The translations under genes were made by a program, and so were the position numbers. The notes below the pieces were generated by a model. It searched no databases. It was not told the DNA's origin and worked only from the letters and a program-made list of their open reading frames with translations. Positions 19,654 through 29,995 of a DNA stretch of 64,000 bases are shown piece after piece; the first letter of the stretch is position 1, and every line of letters starts with the position of its first letter. The DNA comes from Marinobacterium marinum (GTDB taxonomy: Bacteria; Pseudomonadota; Gammaproteobacteria; Pseudomonadales; Balneatricaceae): the NCBI RefSeq assembly GCF_013868415.1, contig NZ_JACEMT010000038.1, forward strand, positions 1-64,000, written 5' to 3'.

Positions 19654-19768
19654 AAACGTCTTGTACCATCGCCGCGATCTGCAGATCGCTTTGAGAAATG
19701 CCGGTCATCACTGCACCGACCACGAAGACAACAACAAGTACTAATACAAGATCCGGGCTTTTATTCAT
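19643..19768 (-). CDS. 41-residue single-helix membrane peptide
   Basis: An uninterrupted minus-strand frame from ATG 19768 to TGA 19643. The product starts MNKSPDLVLVLVVVFVVG and ends AAMVQDVFNS: a short charged N-terminus, one strongly hydrophobic helix (about residues 7-24), then an amphipathic tail. The codon pattern and hydrophobic periodicity look like a real inner-membrane small protein, but the ribosome binding site (TGGCAG) is weak. It overlaps the end of fau tail to tail. Function unknown. Confidence 0.55.
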   Translation of the reverse strand: MNKSPDLVLVLVVVFVVGAVMTGISQSDLQIAAMVQDVFNS

Positions 19769-20114
19769 GGCTGCCAGTTAATTTTGCGAAGACGTTATAA
19801 TGGTTAGGTGAAATTCGCGAAAAAATCGGCTTCTAGTCTTTCATAACACTGTTTTTTTACAAGCCTTGGCGAGCATTTTTTTGACCGTTGGCAGCATTTT
19901 TAAAGATCTTTCACGAACGTCTTCGAACACCCGACTTAAAAACCAACAAAGCGTCGTCGATTCGCATCATTTTCTTTAGTCAGCGAATTCCAGTGCATCG
20001 CGCGCTCGGGTAACACCCTGATACCGGCCAACTCGAATCGAGCATTCAGGGCTAAAACGGGGTGGGTAACGAGAGCGCCGGACGGCACTCTCGAGCGGTT
20101 TGACCTGAAGCGCG
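19769..20114 (+). other. 346-bp gap without a recognised gene, relatively AT-rich
   Basis: Between the small gene and argH. It is more AT-rich than the neighbours and has several T runs. It holds TATAAT at 19795-19800 (plus strand), two near repeats of the form TTGGCRGCATTTTT (around 19866 and 19889), and a 24-bp inverted repeat at 20070-20093. A 29-codon lysine-rich minus-strand frame (19841-19930, GTG start) exists but has no clear support. A small RNA or leader is possible. Confidence 0.5.
20070..20093. repeat. Inverted repeat downstream of argH
   Basis: Arms CGAGAGCGCCG and CGGCACTCTCG pair over 11 bp (one G-T) with almost no loop, 22 bp beyond the argH stop. No T tract follows on either strand, so this is a transcript-end stabiliser or protein site rather than a classical terminator. 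Confidence 0.55.
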
Positions 20115-21512
20115 TTATTCAGCGCGCCCAGTCAGCAGGTCACGGCCGCGGATTACGGCCGCACGTACCTGATCCGGTGCGGTACCGCCGATATGGTTGC
20201 GCGCCGCCACCGAGCCTTCCAGCGTCAACACCTCGAACACGTCCTGCTCGATGGTATCGGAGAACTGCTGCAACTCTTCCAATGTCATATCCGACAGATC
20301 CTTGCCGGTCTTGATACCGTAAGCCACGGACAGACCAACGATTTCATGAGCATCACGGAAGGCCACTCCCTTGCGTACCAGGTAATCAGCCAGATCAGTG
20401 GCGGTGGAGAAACCGCGACGCGCCGCTTCGCGCATCTCGTCCTTGCGTGATTCAATGGCAGGAATCATGTCACCAAAGGCACGCAGACAGCCCTTCACCG
20501 TATCCACGGCGTCGAACAGCGGCTCCTTGTCTTCCTGATTGTCCTTGTTATAAGCCAGTGGCTGGGATTTCATCAGTGTCAGCAGTGACATCAGGTGACC
20601 GTAAACCCGACCGCTCTTGCCGCGCACCAGTTCAGGTACATCCGGATTTTTCTTCTGCGGCATAATGGAAGAACCGGTACAGAAACGGTCCGGCAGGTTG
20701 ATGAAATTGAACTGCGCCGAGGTCCAGAGCACCAGTTCCTCAGACATGCGGGTCATGTGCATCAGTAATACGCTGGCGGCGGCACAGAACTCGATACCGA
20801 AGTCGCGATCAGACACCGCGTCCAGGGAGTTGCCGGCCGGCGCATCGAACTGCAGCAATTCGGCGGTGTAGGCACGATCGATCGGGTAGGTAGTACCGGC
20901 CAGCGCCGCAGCGCCGAGCGGCATGACATTGACACGCTTGCGGCAGTCGGCAAAGCGCTCATAGTCACGACTGAGCATCTCGAACCAGGCCAGCAGGTGG
21001 TGGCCAAAGGTGACCGGCTGAGCGGTCTGAAGATGGGTGAAGCCAGGCATGATGGTATCCGCTTCCTGCTCGGCCAGATCCAGCAATCCTTGCTGCAGGC
21101 GGCTGATTTCGGACAGGATGACATCGATCTCGTCGCGCATGTAAAGGCGGATATCGGTCGCTACCTGGTCGTTGCGCGAGCGGCCGGTATGCAGCTTCTT
21201 GCCGGTAATGCCGATCTTCTTGGTCAGCGCGGCCTCGATGTTCATGTGCACGTCTTCCAGCGCAACCGACCAGTCGAACTCACCGCGTTCGATCTCGACA
21301 CGAATCTCGCCCAGGCCACGAATGATGGCGTCACGTTCGTCTTCGCTCAGTACACCGACTTTGGCCAGCATCCGCGCATGTGCCACCGACCCCTGAATAT
21401 CCTGCTTGTAGAGGCGCTGGTCGAAATCGACAGACGCGGTGAAACGGGCCACAAAGGCATCCGTCGGCTCACTGAAACGGCCGCCCCATTGCTGATTGGT
21501 CTCTTTGCTCAT
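20115..21512 (-). CDS. argH: Argininosuccinate lyase
   Basis: Last step of arginine synthesis: splits argininosuccinate into arginine and fumarate. The 465-residue protein begins [21 protein letters not shown], has the [13 protein letters not shown] region near 115 and the fumarase-superfamily signature [12 protein letters not shown] near 280. The ATG at 21512 has GAGGT upstream and matches the family; a frame open to 21551 is rejected. Divergent from hemC with no genes between. Confidence 0.96.
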   Translation of the reverse strand: MSKETNQQWGGRFSEPTDAFVARFTASVDFDQRLYKQDIQGSVAHARMLAKVGVLSEDERDAIIRGLGEIRVEIERGEFDWSVALEDVHMNIEAALTKKIGITGKKLHTGRSRNDQVATDIRLYMRDEIDVILSEISRLQQGLLDLAEQEADTIMPGFTHLQTAQPVTFGHHLLAWFEMLSRDYERFADCRKRVNVMPLGAAALAGTTYPIDRAYTAELLQFDAPAGNSLDAVSDRDFGIEFCAAASVLLMHMTRMSEELVLWTSAQFNFINLPDRFCTGSSIMPQKKNPDVPELVRGKSGRVYGHLMSLLTLMKSQPLAYNKDNQEDKEPLFDAVDTVKGCLRAFGDMIPAIESRKDEMREAARRGFSTATDLADYLVRKGVAFRDAHEIVGLSVAYGIKTGKDLSDMTLEELQQFSDTIEQDVFEVLTLEGSVAARNHIGGTAPDQVRAAVIRGRDLLTGRAE

Positions 21513-21810
21513 ACACCTCATACCTCGCTGACGCTGAATCGGCCCCTGCATGGGCCGGTGAATGTCGATGCCCTGATTATACAGCCCTTTCCCATCAACA
21601 GCATGGCCAATACTGAACCCCGACCCACTCGTTATGGCATGCCGGCATGACGCATCTGCCGCGGCAGCCGACTGAATAACAGCGGGAAGCCCGCATCAAC
21701 CGGCTTGCTGACGGCTGACCTTCAGCGGTCAACCGTTGTCCCGCTTTCTGTTACACTGGTAGCTATTTATTCGACCCGGCGAGGCTCCGCCTCCTGACAA
21801 GGATTTGACC
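21513..21810. other. Divergent argH-hemC control region
   Basis: About 300 bp with no gene. A minus-strand TATAAT (21576-21581) about 65 bp before argH is a plausible -10 box, though its -35 is weak. A GC-rich hairpin with arms CCGGCCC and GGGCC lies near 21540-21557. In P. aeruginosa the algZ and algR genes occupy the equivalent position; nothing of them remains here. Confidence 0.5.
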
Positions 21811-22749
21811 ATGAGCAGAACTATCCGCATCGCTACCCGTCGCAGCTTGCTGGCCCTCTGGCAGGCCGAATACGTCAAGGCCGAGCTGGAGCGGCATCAC
21901 CCCGACATTCGGGTCGAACTGCTTAAAATCGAGTCCCGCGGCGACAAGATTTTGGATACGCCACTGGCCAAGATTGGCGGCAAGGGCCTGTTCGTCAAGG
22001 AACTGGAACATGCACTGCTCAGCGGCGAAGCCGACATCGCTGTCCATTCAATGAAAGACGTCCCCATGGAATTCCCCGACGGCCTGGGACTGCACGTCAT
22101 CTGCGAGCGAGAGCGTCCCACCGATGCCTTCGTCAGCAATAACTTTGACCGCTTTGATGACCTTCCTGAAGGTGCAATTGTCGGCACCTCGTCACTGCGG
22201 CGCGAAGTACAGATTCGTGAACGCCGTCCCGATCTGCAGGTACGTTTCCTGCGTGGTAACGTGCAGACTCGCCTGCGCAAGCTGGATGACGGCGAGTACG
22301 ATGCCATCCTGCTGGCCACCGCAGGCCTGCTGCGCCTGGAGCTGGGCGACCGCATCCGGGAAGAAATCACTCCGGAACAAAGCCTTCCAGCCGGTGGACA
22401 AGGCGCCGTCGGTATTGAGTGCCGTAATGACGATGCCGAACTGATCGCCCTGATCAAACCGCTGCATCACGTGTCTACCGCCAGCCGTGTCCTGGCCGAA
22501 CGCGCGATGAACCGTCGCCTGGAAGGGGGCTGTCAGGTCCCGATTGGCTGCTATGCCACCCTGGATGCTGCCCGCGATGAGCTGTGGCTGCGCGGCCTGG
22601 TCGGCCGTCCCGACGGAACTCTGGTCCTGCGCGACGAAATACGGGGGCCCAGCACCGATGCCGAGGCGATGGGCATTACGCTGGCCGAGCGCCTGCTCGA
22701 GGCCGGGGCTGACGTCATCCTGAAAGATGTCTATACCGAACGTGGTTAA
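21811..22749 (+). CDS. hemC: Porphobilinogen deaminase (hydroxymethylbilane synthase)
   Basis: Joins four porphobilinogens into hydroxymethylbilane on a covalently bound dipyrromethane cofactor. The 312-residue protein has [15 protein letters not shown], the cofactor-binding loop [16 protein letters not shown] near residue 80, and the cofactor cysteine in [11 protein letters not shown] near 240. AAGGAT precedes the ATG at 21811; a TTG at 21805 is in frame but less likely. Overlaps hemD by 23 bp. Confidence 0.97.
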   Translation: MSRTIRIATRRSLLALWQAEYVKAELERHHPDIRVELLKIESRGDKILDTPLAKIGGKGLFVKELEHALLSGEADIAVHSMKDVPMEFPDGLGLHVICERERPTDAFVSNNFDRFDDLPEGAIVGTSSLRREVQIRERRPDLQVRFLRGNVQTRLRKLDDGEYDAILLATAGLLRLELGDRIREEITPEQSLPAGGQGAVGIECRNDDAELIALIKPLHHVSTASRVLAERAMNRRLEGGCQVPIGCYATLDAARDELWLRGLVGRPDGTLVLRDEIRGPSTDAEAMGITLAERLLEAGADVILKDVYTERG

Positions 22750-23509
22750 AGCGTTGCACGGACAACGGGTACTGGTTACACGTCCCGCACACCAGGCTGC
22801 CAATCAGATCAACTATCTGCGGCAACAAGGTGCCGATCCGGTGGCGCTACCCCTGCTGGACATCGTCCCGACCTCAAGCGAGGATGCCGACTACCAGCAG
22901 TGCAAGCAATGCATTCTGGATCTGGACCTGTACCGTGATGTCGTGTTTGTCAGCCCCAACGCCGCCCGTATCGGAGCAGACTGGATTGATGCCTACTGGC
23001 CTCAACTCCCGCTGGGTGTGCGCTGGGTTGGCATCGGTCAACAGACTACCGACACACTGACCCGGCTGGGCTTTCCCGCCTGGTATGCGACCGGCGGCTT
23101 CGATTCGGAAACCCTGCTCGCACACCCGTCCATGCAAAACATGGTTGGCGCAAAAGTCCTGATTCTGCGCGCCGAAGGCGGACGCGACCTGCTGGCCGAT
23201 ACTCTTCGCCAACGCGGCGCTCGAGTGGACTTTGCTCACATTTACCGCCGCACCTGCCCCCAACATACCCAGGGGGTTATCCAAAGTACTATTTATGCAC
23301 AACCTTTATCGGCTATTCTGATCACCAGTGGTCAAGCCCTGCGCAACCTGATTCACCTCTGCGCAGCCTTTGATGCTTTGACTGATGTCCTGATCATCGT
23401 ACCCAGCGCCCGCCTTGCCGAGCTGGCCAATTCGCTGGGATTTAACCGAATCAGGGTAGCCCAGGGGCCGGACGACCAGTCAATGGTCGATGCCTTGCTA
23501 CCCGCCTGA
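22727..23509 (+). CDS. hemD: Uroporphyrinogen-III synthase
   Basis: Cyclises hydroxymethylbilane with inversion of ring D to give uroporphyrinogen III. The family is poorly conserved in sequence; here the support is length (260 residues), the N-terminal [24 protein letters not shown], the internal [14 protein letters not shown] and [13 protein letters not shown] segments, and the overlap with hemC and position before hemX. Two Rossmann-like halves are consistent with the fold. Confidence 0.92.
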   Translation: MSIPNVVKALHGQRVLVTRPAHQAANQINYLRQQGADPVALPLLDIVPTSSEDADYQQCKQCILDLDLYRDVVFVSPNAARIGADWIDAYWPQLPLGVRWVGIGQQTTDTLTRLGFPAWYATGGFDSETLLAHPSMQNMVGAKVLILRAEGGRDLLADTLRQRGARVDFAHIYRRTCPQHTQGVIQSTIYAQPLSAILITSGQALRNLIHLCAAFDALTDVLIIVPSARLAELANSLGFNRIRVAQGPDDQSMVDALLPA

Positions 23510-23524
23510 CCTCCGGAACACGGC

Positions 23525-24769
23525 ATGAAAGAGACCCGCAAGCACAGTAATGAACAACAAGACAGCGCGACCTCAACTCCTATGACCGACGATCAAGCCC
23601 AGACCGTATCCGGGGCCGCTCCCGGACCCGAAGCGGACGACGCCACCCAGACCACCGACACGGCGTCCTCCGAATCCGCTGCTATCGCTCCGCCCGCCGC
23701 GAGCAATGGCTCTGCAGATAGCGAACGCCGCTGCGGCGCAACCTGGCCCGGCAAGCTGGCCCTGCTGCTGTCGGTCATCGCTCTGGGCGGTGGCGGCTAC
23801 ATGGCCTGGGAAGGCTGGCAGCTGCAGCAGCAGAACAGCCAGCTGCAGGGACAGATCAAGCAGCAGATTGACACGGCACTGGCCAATGGTCGTGCCGACA
23901 CCGCGCAATCGGTTGCCAAGGTCAGTCAGCAACTGGGGCAGCTGCAGGCCCGCGCCGAAGCCGACAAGCGCAATATTGACGAACTCCAGAACCGCCTGAC
24001 ACGCAGTATTCAGCAAATCACTGCTGACGCCGAAGTCAGTCGCAAGGACTGGCTGCTGGCCGAAGTGGAATATCTGCTGCGTTTGGCGAATCAGCGTGTC
24101 ATGATGGAGCAGACGCCGGCCGGTGCCCTGACCCTGCTGAAGTCCGCCGACGAAAGCCTGCGCGAGGCGGACGATGTCAGCCTGTATGACGTTCGTAAGG
24201 CGTTGGCGAATGATATCGCCGCGCTGAAGGCCGTCCCCACACTGGATACCGAAGGCATCTTCCTGCAACTGTCCGCACTGAACCGCCAGGTCAATGAATT
24301 GCGTGTAACGCCCATCACCGACAAGCGCAAGCTGCCCGCCCTGCTGGAAGAGATCACGCCGGAAAGTGTGGAAAAGTCCTGGGGAGACGGCCTCAAGGCC
24401 AGCTGGAACAAGGCTGTGGATAAGTTCGAGACACTGATCGTCATCCAGCACCGCGACGAACCGGTCAAGCCGCTGATGTCACCGGAGCAAACCTTCTTCC
24501 TGCAACAAAACCTGCACCTGATGATGGAGCAGGCCCAGATGGCGCTGCTGCAGCGCGAGCAACAGGCATACGATGAAAGCCTGACCAAGGCCCATGACTG
24601 GATCGGCAGCCACTTTGATACCAAAAGCGCCACTACCCAGGCCATGCTGAACAGCCTGGAGGAACTGAAAGCGGTCAACGTGGCCCCCGAACTGCCGGAT
24701 ATTTCCGGTTCGCTGGCCAGTCTGAAAACCTACCTGCGTCAAATGCAGGACCTGCGGGCGGAGGGCTGA
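23525..24769 (+). CDS. hemX: HemX-type membrane protein
   Basis: Third gene of the haem operon. The 414-residue protein has a long Ser/Thr/Ala/Pro-rich cytoplasmic N-tail (about 1-75), one membrane helix (LALLLSVIALGGGGYMAW, about 78-96), then a periplasmic coiled coil full of Gln (QLQQQNSQLQGQIKQQ) and a helical domain containing EVEYLLRLANQRV. It is often mislabelled uroporphyrinogen-III methyltransferase; no methyltransferase motif is visible. A scaffolding role with HemY is inferred. Confidence 0.9.
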   Translation: MKETRKHSNEQQDSATSTPMTDDQAQTVSGAAPGPEADDATQTTDTASSESAAIAPPAASNGSADSERRCGATWPGKLALLLSVIALGGGGYMAWEGWQLQQQNSQLQGQIKQQIDTALANGRADTAQSVAKVSQQLGQLQARAEADKRNIDELQNRLTRSIQQITADAEVSRKDWLLAEVEYLLRLANQRVMMEQTPAGALTLLKSADESLREADDVSLYDVRKALANDIAALKAVPTLDTEGIFLQLSALNRQVNELRVTPITDKRKLPALLEEITPESVEKSWGDGLKASWNKAVDKFETLIVIQHRDEPVKPLMSPEQTFFLQQNLHLMMEQAQMALLQREQQAYDESLTKAHDWIGSHFDTKSATTQAMLNSLEELKAVNVAPELPDISGSLASLKTYLRQMQDLRAEG

Positions 24770-24772
24770 TCC

Positions 24773-26017
24773 ATGAAGAAGCTGTTTATCTTCCTGATGA
24801 TATTCCTGGTCGCCGGTGCCTGGCTGGGCCAGATGATGGTGCAGGACCCCGGTTACGTCTTGCTGGCCTACAAGGAGACGACGGTTGAAACCAGCCTGTG
24901 GGTACTGCTGTTGCTGTTGCTGGTCGCCTTTGCGCTGGGCCACTGGTTGCTCAACCTGATCGGCAACGCTCACCTTCCCGGCGCCAAAGTCCGGGGCTGG
25001 CAGAGCAGACGCAGCCAGAAGGCCAACCGCCGCAAGTCACTCAAGGGCATGATCGCGCTGTCGGAAGGCAACTGGTGGAAAGCCCAGCGTTACTTGAGTC
25101 AGGCTGCCGAACATTCCGACCTGCCGGCCATCAAGTACCTGGCAGCAGCACGTGCCGCCCATGAACAGGGTGACCACAGCGGCACCGATGCCCTGCTCAA
25201 CAAGGCCCGGACCGCCACTCCCCAGGCAGAGGTCACCATTGGCCTCACTCAGGCCACTTTCCAGCTGGAGCGCGGTCAGCTGGAGCCCTGCTTGGCCAAC
25301 CTGCTGAATCTGCGTCGTCTGGCACCGAAAAATTCCCAGGTTCTGCGCTTGTTGCAACAGGTCTACCTGCGTCTGGAGGACTGGCTGGCCCTGATTCAGC
25401 TGTTGCCCGAGCTGAAACGGCAAGGCGTGATCAACGACCGTGAAATGATGCAGCTGGAGCAACAGTGCCACCTGCAGCGCCTGGCACAAAGCCTGGCAAC
25501 GCTGCCGGCCGACACTGACGAACAGGAAAAATTGCGCGTCCTCAGCCGCAGCTGGCAGGCCGTGCCTGCACACCTGCTGCGTGATCCTGAACTCATCACC
25601 CGCTACAGCGACCTGATGCGCCAGATTGGTGCCGAAGCTGAAGCGGAGGCAGTACTGCAGGACCTGATCAAGCGCAAATGGGACAACCACCTGGTCGAGG
25701 TCTACGGCACACTGGCGGGCAAGGATCCGCAAAAACAGCTGGATACTGCCAAGGGCTGGCACCGAAAACACCCGGACTGCGCCGAACTCGAGCTGACGCT
25801 GGGCCGCCTGAGCATGCGCAACTCCCTCTGGGGACAAGCCATTGGTTACTTCGAACGCAGCTTCGAACTGGCACCACGCGTGGAAACCTTCGGCGAACTG
25901 CAGCGCCTGCTGCAGCACCTGGGTGAAACCGAGCGTGCATCCCAGCTGATGCAGGCTAATTTCACTCGCGTGGCGCCACAACTGCCCGCGCTGCCTCTAC
26001 CTCAAGAAACTCACTAA
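24773..26017 (+). CDS. hemY: HemY TPR membrane protein
   Basis: Two N-terminal membrane helices (residues about 3-20 and 42-62) followed by a cytoplasmic helical-repeat region that matches TPR style (AEHSDLPAIKYLAAARAAHEQGD; LTLGRLSMRNSLWGQAIGYFERSFEL). Length 414 fits HemY of gammaproteobacteria, which is linked to late haem synthesis by an unknown mechanism; it is not the protoporphyrinogen oxidase that shares the name. Starts 3 bp after hemX; followed by a strong terminator. Confidence 0.92.
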   Translation: MKKLFIFLMIFLVAGAWLGQMMVQDPGYVLLAYKETTVETSLWVLLLLLLVAFALGHWLLNLIGNAHLPGAKVRGWQSRRSQKANRRKSLKGMIALSEGNWWKAQRYLSQAAEHSDLPAIKYLAAARAAHEQGDHSGTDALLNKARTATPQAEVTIGLTQATFQLERGQLEPCLANLLNLRRLAPKNSQVLRLLQQVYLRLEDWLALIQLLPELKRQGVINDREMMQLEQQCHLQRLAQSLATLPADTDEQEKLRVLSRSWQAVPAHLLRDPELITRYSDLMRQIGAEAEAEAVLQDLIKRKWDNHLVEVYGTLAGKDPQKQLDTAKGWHRKHPDCAELELTLGRLSMRNSLWGQAIGYFERSFELAPRVETFGELQRLLQHLGETERASQLMQANFTRVAPQLPALPLPQETH

Positions 26018-26028
26018 ACCAAACGTAC

Positions 26029-26057
26029 AAAAAAGGGCAGTTCACACTGCCCTTTTT
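26029..26057. terminator. Bidirectional terminator between hemY and fre
   Basis: AGGGCAGT and ACTGCCCT form an 8-bp stem with loop TCAC, flanked by an A run and a T run, so it can serve both converging units. Confidence 0.9.
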
Positions 26058-26076
26058 CATATCCCGCATCGCTTTG

Positions 26077-26838
26077 TCAGGACGCACTCTTGCCCGGTCG
26101 CGGTGCCCAGGCAAACACATCCGAATGGATCTGATCAGCACGGACACCGCGAGCTTCCAGGCGATCAACCAATGCATGCACCATACCCGGTGAACCACAG
26201 GCATATACGGCCAGATCGGCGCAATCAGCGGGCAGTTCTTGCGCCAGTACGTCCGGCATCAGCCCGGTACACCCCTGCCAACCCGGACTGTTCTCCGGCT
26301 CACTCACCACCGGCACAAAACGCACATTGGCATGTTCGGATACCCACTGCTGAGGCAGTCGCTCCAGATAGAGATCAGCCTCGACCCGCGCTCCCCAGTA
26401 AATATCGATCGGGTTAGACACCTGGTTGGCCAGCAGATGTTCAACCATGCTCTTGATCTGGGCAAACCCGGTACTGGCTGCAGCAAAGACAAAGCGGGTG
26501 TCCGGTGTCACCTCCGCCTGACTCAGGCTCACCTCGCCCTTGGGCAGTTCAACCTCGATCTCGTCTCGCGTTCTCAGGGTCTCCAGGATACGCGCATTGA
26601 ACTCGCTCCCCGGCACTTCACGAATGTGCAGTTCCAGGTCACGCCCCTGATCCGGGGCCGAGGCTATGGAAAACGAGGCTTTTTTGCCATCCGGCAGACA
26701 TAGATCCAGATACTGGCCCGCACGAAAGTGCACCGATTCCGGGTCATCGGCCTTGAGCCTCAGTCGGACCCTGTACACATCATGGTTCAGCGCATTGAAA
26801 CCGGTAATATCGCAATACTTCTTGTCTACGGAAAACAC
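26077..26838 (-). CDS. fre: NAD(P)H-flavin reductase-type oxidoreductase
   Basis: Ferredoxin-reductase-superfamily protein that reduces free flavin with NAD(P)H. The 253-residue protein has an N-terminal barrel with GQYLDLCLPDG and the flavin-contact FSIASAP (the usual RPFSIAS with Arg-Pro replaced by Lys-Ala), then a nucleotide domain with AAASTGFAQIKSM and a C-terminal VYACGSPGMVHAL. The start is GTG at 26838 with GGGAGAAG upstream. It follows ubiD by 47 bp; reduced FMN made here could feed prenylated-FMN synthesis for UbiD. That link is inference. Confidence 0.88.
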   Translation of the reverse strand: MFSVDKKYCDITGFNALNHDVYRVRLRLKADDPESVHFRAGQYLDLCLPDGKKASFSIASAPDQGRDLELHIREVPGSEFNARILETLRTRDEIEVELPKGEVSLSQAEVTPDTRFVFAAASTGFAQIKSMVEHLLANQVSNPIDIYWGARVEADLYLERLPQQWVSEHANVRFVPVVSEPENSPGWQGCTGLMPDVLAQELPADCADLAVYACGSPGMVHALVDRLEARGVRADQIHSDVFAWAPRPGKSAS

Positions 26839-26885
26839 CTATTCTTCTCCCTGCCCGAACAGATCCGCCGTTCGGTCGATTGGGT

Positions 26886-28361
26886 TTAACATATATCCAG
26901 CTGGTCCCAGATTTCATCCACCCGCGCCTTCACCGCCGGGTCCATGGTGATCGGCTCACCCCACTCACGACTGGTTTCGCCCGGCCACTTGTTGGTCGCG
27001 TCCATCCCCATCTTGGAGCCCAGCCCTGACACCGGAGAGGCAAAATCCAGATAATCGATCGGCGTATTGTCAATCATCACTGTATCCCGCTGCGGGTCCA
27101 TGCGTGTAGTGATCGCCCAGATGACGTCCTTCCAGTCACGGGCATTGACGTCGTCGTCACAAACAATGACAAACTTGGTGTACATGAACTGACGCAGGAA
27201 GGACCAAACGCCCAGCATGATCCGCTTGGCGTGTCCCGGATACTGTTTCTTCATGGTCACCACGGCCATGCGGTAGGAGCAGCCCTCCGGTGGCAGATAA
27301 AAATCGACAATCTCGGGAAACTGCTTCTGCAGGATCGGCACGAATACCTCATTCAACGCCACTCCCAGCACCGCCGGCTCGTCAGGTGGACGGCCGGTAT
27401 AGGTACTGTGATAAATGGCATCCTGCCGCCGGGTAATTCGTTCAACCGTGAATACAGGGAAGGAATCCACTTCGTTGTAATAGCCGGTATGGTCACCGAA
27501 CGGACCTTCATCTGCCATCTCCTCGGGGTCGATGTAGCCCTCGAGGATAATCTCGGCGCTGGCCGGCACCTGGAGATCATTGCCTAAGCACTTGACCACC
27601 TCCGTCTTGCCGCCACGCAGCAGACCGGCAAAGGCGTATTCGGACAGGGTATCGGGCACCGGAGTCACAGCTCCCAGAATGGTCGCCGGGTCAGCACCCA
27701 ATGCCACCGCAACCGGAAATTTTTCCCCAGGGTGAGCCGCTTGCCACTCTCGGAAATCCAGTGCGCCGCCCCGGTGCGCCAACCAACGCATGATCAGCTT
27801 GTTGCGACCAATCAGCTGCTGCCGGTAGATGCCCAGGTTCTGGCGTGGTTTTTCAGGCCCTCGTGTCACGACCAGCGGCCAGGTAACCAGTGGACCGGCA
27901 TCGCCGGGCCAGCAGGTTTGAATCGGGATCTGGTGCAGATCGACCTCATCACCTTCGATCACCACTTCCTGACAGGGCGCCTTGCGGATCTGCTTGGGTC
28001 CCATATTGAGCACCTGCTTGTACAGCGGCAGCTTGTCCCAGGCATCCTTCATGCCGCGCGGTGGTTCAGGCTCCTTCAACTGTGCCAGCAGCTTGCCCAC
28101 CTCACGCAGCGCCGTTACCGACTCTTCGCCCATACCCAACGCCACCCGCTCCGGGGTGCCGAACAGGTTGGCCAGTACCGGCATGTCATACCCCTTGGGG
28201 TGTTCAAACAACAGTGCCGGGCCTCCGGCCCTGAGCGTGCGATCACAGATTTCGGTCATTTCCAGCACCGGGTCCACCGGCATGCTGATGCGTTTCAATT
28301 CACCGCGCTGCTCCAGCATTGTGATGAAGTCACGCAGGTCCTTGTATTTGGGTGTCGACAT
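26886..28361 (-). CDS. ubiD: 3-octaprenyl-4-hydroxybenzoate decarboxylase
   Basis: Prenylated-FMN-dependent decarboxylase of ubiquinone synthesis. The 491-residue protein has [18 protein letters not shown] at the start, [21 protein letters not shown] near residue 175, the [26 protein letters not shown] block near 275 that supplies the active-site glutamates, and [22 protein letters not shown] use the ATG at 28361 ([12 protein letters not shown]); the upstream frame runs into the rho terminator. UbiX, which makes the cofactor, is not in this window. Confidence 0.95.
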   Translation of the reverse strand: MSTPKYKDLRDFITMLEQRGELKRISMPVDPVLEMTEICDRTLRAGGPALLFEHPKGYDMPVLANLFGTPERVALGMGEESVTALREVGKLLAQLKEPEPPRGMKDAWDKLPLYKQVLNMGPKQIRKAPCQEVVIEGDEVDLHQIPIQTCWPGDAGPLVTWPLVVTRGPEKPRQNLGIYRQQLIGRNKLIMRWLAHRGGALDFREWQAAHPGEKFPVAVALGADPATILGAVTPVPDTLSEYAFAGLLRGGKTEVVKCLGNDLQVPASAEIILEGYIDPEEMADEGPFGDHTGYYNEVDSFPVFTVERITRRQDAIYHSTYTGRPPDEPAVLGVALNEVFVPILQKQFPEIVDFYLPPEGCSYRMAVVTMKKQYPGHAKRIMLGVWSFLRQFMYTKFVIVCDDDVNARDWKDVIWAITTRMDPQRDTVMIDNTPIDYLDFASPVSGLGSKMGMDATNKWPGETSREWGEPITMDPAVKARVDEIWDQLDIC

Positions 28362-28468
28362 GGATTGGCTCGTCTCAGATTTAGCTACGTCCAGGCTGGC
28401 GACAAACGGGTCGTGCCCCGTATGGGGTCGGGCCGCCTCGGTTCTCGTCAGCCCCCGGTTCCGCATAT

Positions 28469-28496
28469 AAAAAAGGGTAAGTTTTTACGCTTACCC
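28469..28496 (-). terminator. Rho-independent terminator of rho
   Basis: Minus strand: GGGTAAG and CTTACCC arms (28490-28496 and 28475-28481) then TTTTTT. It lies 35 bp after the rho stop, so ubiD likely has its own promoter. Confidence 0.85.
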
Positions 28497-28530
28497 TGTG
28501 AGGCCGATCCGGTGGCCGGTGACGATCGTT

Positions 28531-29790
28531 TTACTTGCGTTTCATTGACAGGAAAAACTCGTCGTTGGTCTTGAAATCCTTCAGCTTGTCGATGACAAAC
28601 TCGGTCGCGGCGGAATCATCCATGGGATCCAGCAGCTTGCGCAAAATCCACATGCGCTGCAGCTCTTCCTCGCTGGTCAGCAAATCCTCACGGCGGGTGC
28701 CTGAACGGCGGATATTGATCGCCGGGAACACGCGTTTTTCAGCAATCTTGCGATCCAGGTGCACTTCGGAGTTACCGGTACCCTTGAACTCCTCGAAGAT
28801 CACTTCATCCATCTTCGACCCGGTATCGACCAGTGCCGTCGCGATAATGGTCAGACTGCCGCCCTCTTCGATGTTACGGGCCGCACCGAAGAAGCGCTTC
28901 GGACGTTCCAGAGCGTGCGCATCAACACCACCGGTCAGCACCTTGCCGGATGACGGAATGACCGTGTTGTAGGCGCGAGCCAGACGCGTGATGGAATCCA
29001 GCAGGATCACCACATCCTTCTTGTGCTCAGTCAGACGCTTGGCCTTCTCCAACACCATTTCGGCAACCTGTACGTGCCGCGCCGGCGGCTCGTCAAAGGT
29101 CGACGCAACCACCTCACCACGCACGGTGCGCTGCATGTCGGTCACTTCCTCCGGACGCTCGTCGATCAGCAGAACGATCAGGTAGCATTCCGGATTATTA
29201 CGGGTGATGCTGTTGGCAATGTTCTGCAGCATCAGTGTCTTACCGGCTTTCGGCGGTGACACGATCAGGGCACGCTGACCCTTGCCCATCGGGCAGACCA
29301 GATCGATTACGCGAGCGGTCAGGTCTTCGGTACTGCCGTTGCCGAGTTCCATGCGCAGACGTTCCTGCGCGAACAGCGGCGTCAGGTTCTCGAACAGGAT
29401 CTTGTTCTTCGCGTTTTCAGGGCGGTCATAGTTGATCTCGTTGACCTTCAGCAACGCGAAGTAGCGTTCGCCATCCTTCGGCGGACGAATCTTACCGGCA
29501 ATGGTGTCACCGGTACGCAGGTTGAAACGGCGAATCTGGCTCGGCGATACATAGATGTCGTCAGGGCCGGCCAGATAGGAGGAGTCGGCGGAACGCAGGA
29601 AGCCGAAACCATCCTGCAGGATCTCCAGCACACCATTGCCATAGATGTCTTCGCCGCTTTTGGCGTGACGCTTCAGAATGGCAAAAATGACATCCTGCTT
29701 GCGAGATCGGGCCATGTTCTCGAGGCCCATTTCGGTAGCAATTTCCAGAAGTTCCGGAACGCTTTTCAGTTTGAGTTCGGTAAGATTCAT
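28531..29790 (-). CDS. rho: Transcription termination factor Rho
   Basis: Hexameric RNA-dependent ATPase that ends transcription. The 419-residue protein has the N-terminal Rho-N domain ([20 protein letters not shown]), an OSB RNA-binding domain ([16 protein letters not shown]), Walker [16 protein letters not shown] near residue 180, Walker B and the R loop region ([16 protein letters not shown]). Length matches the E. coli protein. The 205-bp upstream region is a typical long rho leader. Confidence 0.98.
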   Translation of the reverse strand: MNLTELKLKSVPELLEIATEMGLENMARSRKQDVIFAILKRHAKSGEDIYGNGVLEILQDGFGFLRSADSSYLAGPDDIYVSPSQIRRFNLRTGDTIAGKIRPPKDGERYFALLKVNEINYDRPENAKNKILFENLTPLFAQERLRMELGNGSTEDLTARVIDLVCPMGKGQRALIVSPPKAGKTLMLQNIANSITRNNPECYLIVLLIDERPEEVTDMQRTVRGEVVASTFDEPPARHVQVAEMVLEKAKRLTEHKKDVVILLDSITRLARAYNTVIPSSGKVLTGGVDAHALERPKRFFGAARNIEEGGSLTIIATALVDTGSKMDEVIFEEFKGTGNSEVHLDRKIAEKRVFPAINIRRSGTRREDLLTSEEELQRMWILRKLLDPMDDSAATEFVIDKLKDFKTNDEFFLSMKRK

Positions 29791-29955
29791 AGTTTTCAGG
29801 AAGCAGCCGCTATCGACTGGTTACGGATGGAAACCGGGAGGTTAGTCAGAAGAATAAGGTTAAGATACAGCTATTGAAGCCCACGGAGTGGATCGCCGGG
29901 CCGACAAGTGAATCTACTATAAAAGCTAACCGGGACAGTGTCCAGCCGATAATAA

Positions 29956-29981
29956 CAAAAACGCAGCCGGGGCGGCTGCGT
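29956..29981 (-). terminator. Terminator of trxA
   Basis: Minus strand ACGCAGCC and GGCTGCGT with a short GC loop followed by TTTTTG, 15 bp past the trxA stop. Confidence 0.88.
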
Positions 29982-29995
29982 TATCCGAGACGCTG

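Noticed and set aside
19841..19930. 29-codon lysine-rich minus-strand frame with GTG start
   Set aside because: No clear ribosome binding site and no recognisable features; kept only as a remark in the gap entry.
23525..24769. Uroporphyrinogen-III C-methyltransferase label for hemX
   Set aside because: No SAM-binding motif; the protein is a membrane-anchored coiled-coil/helical protein.
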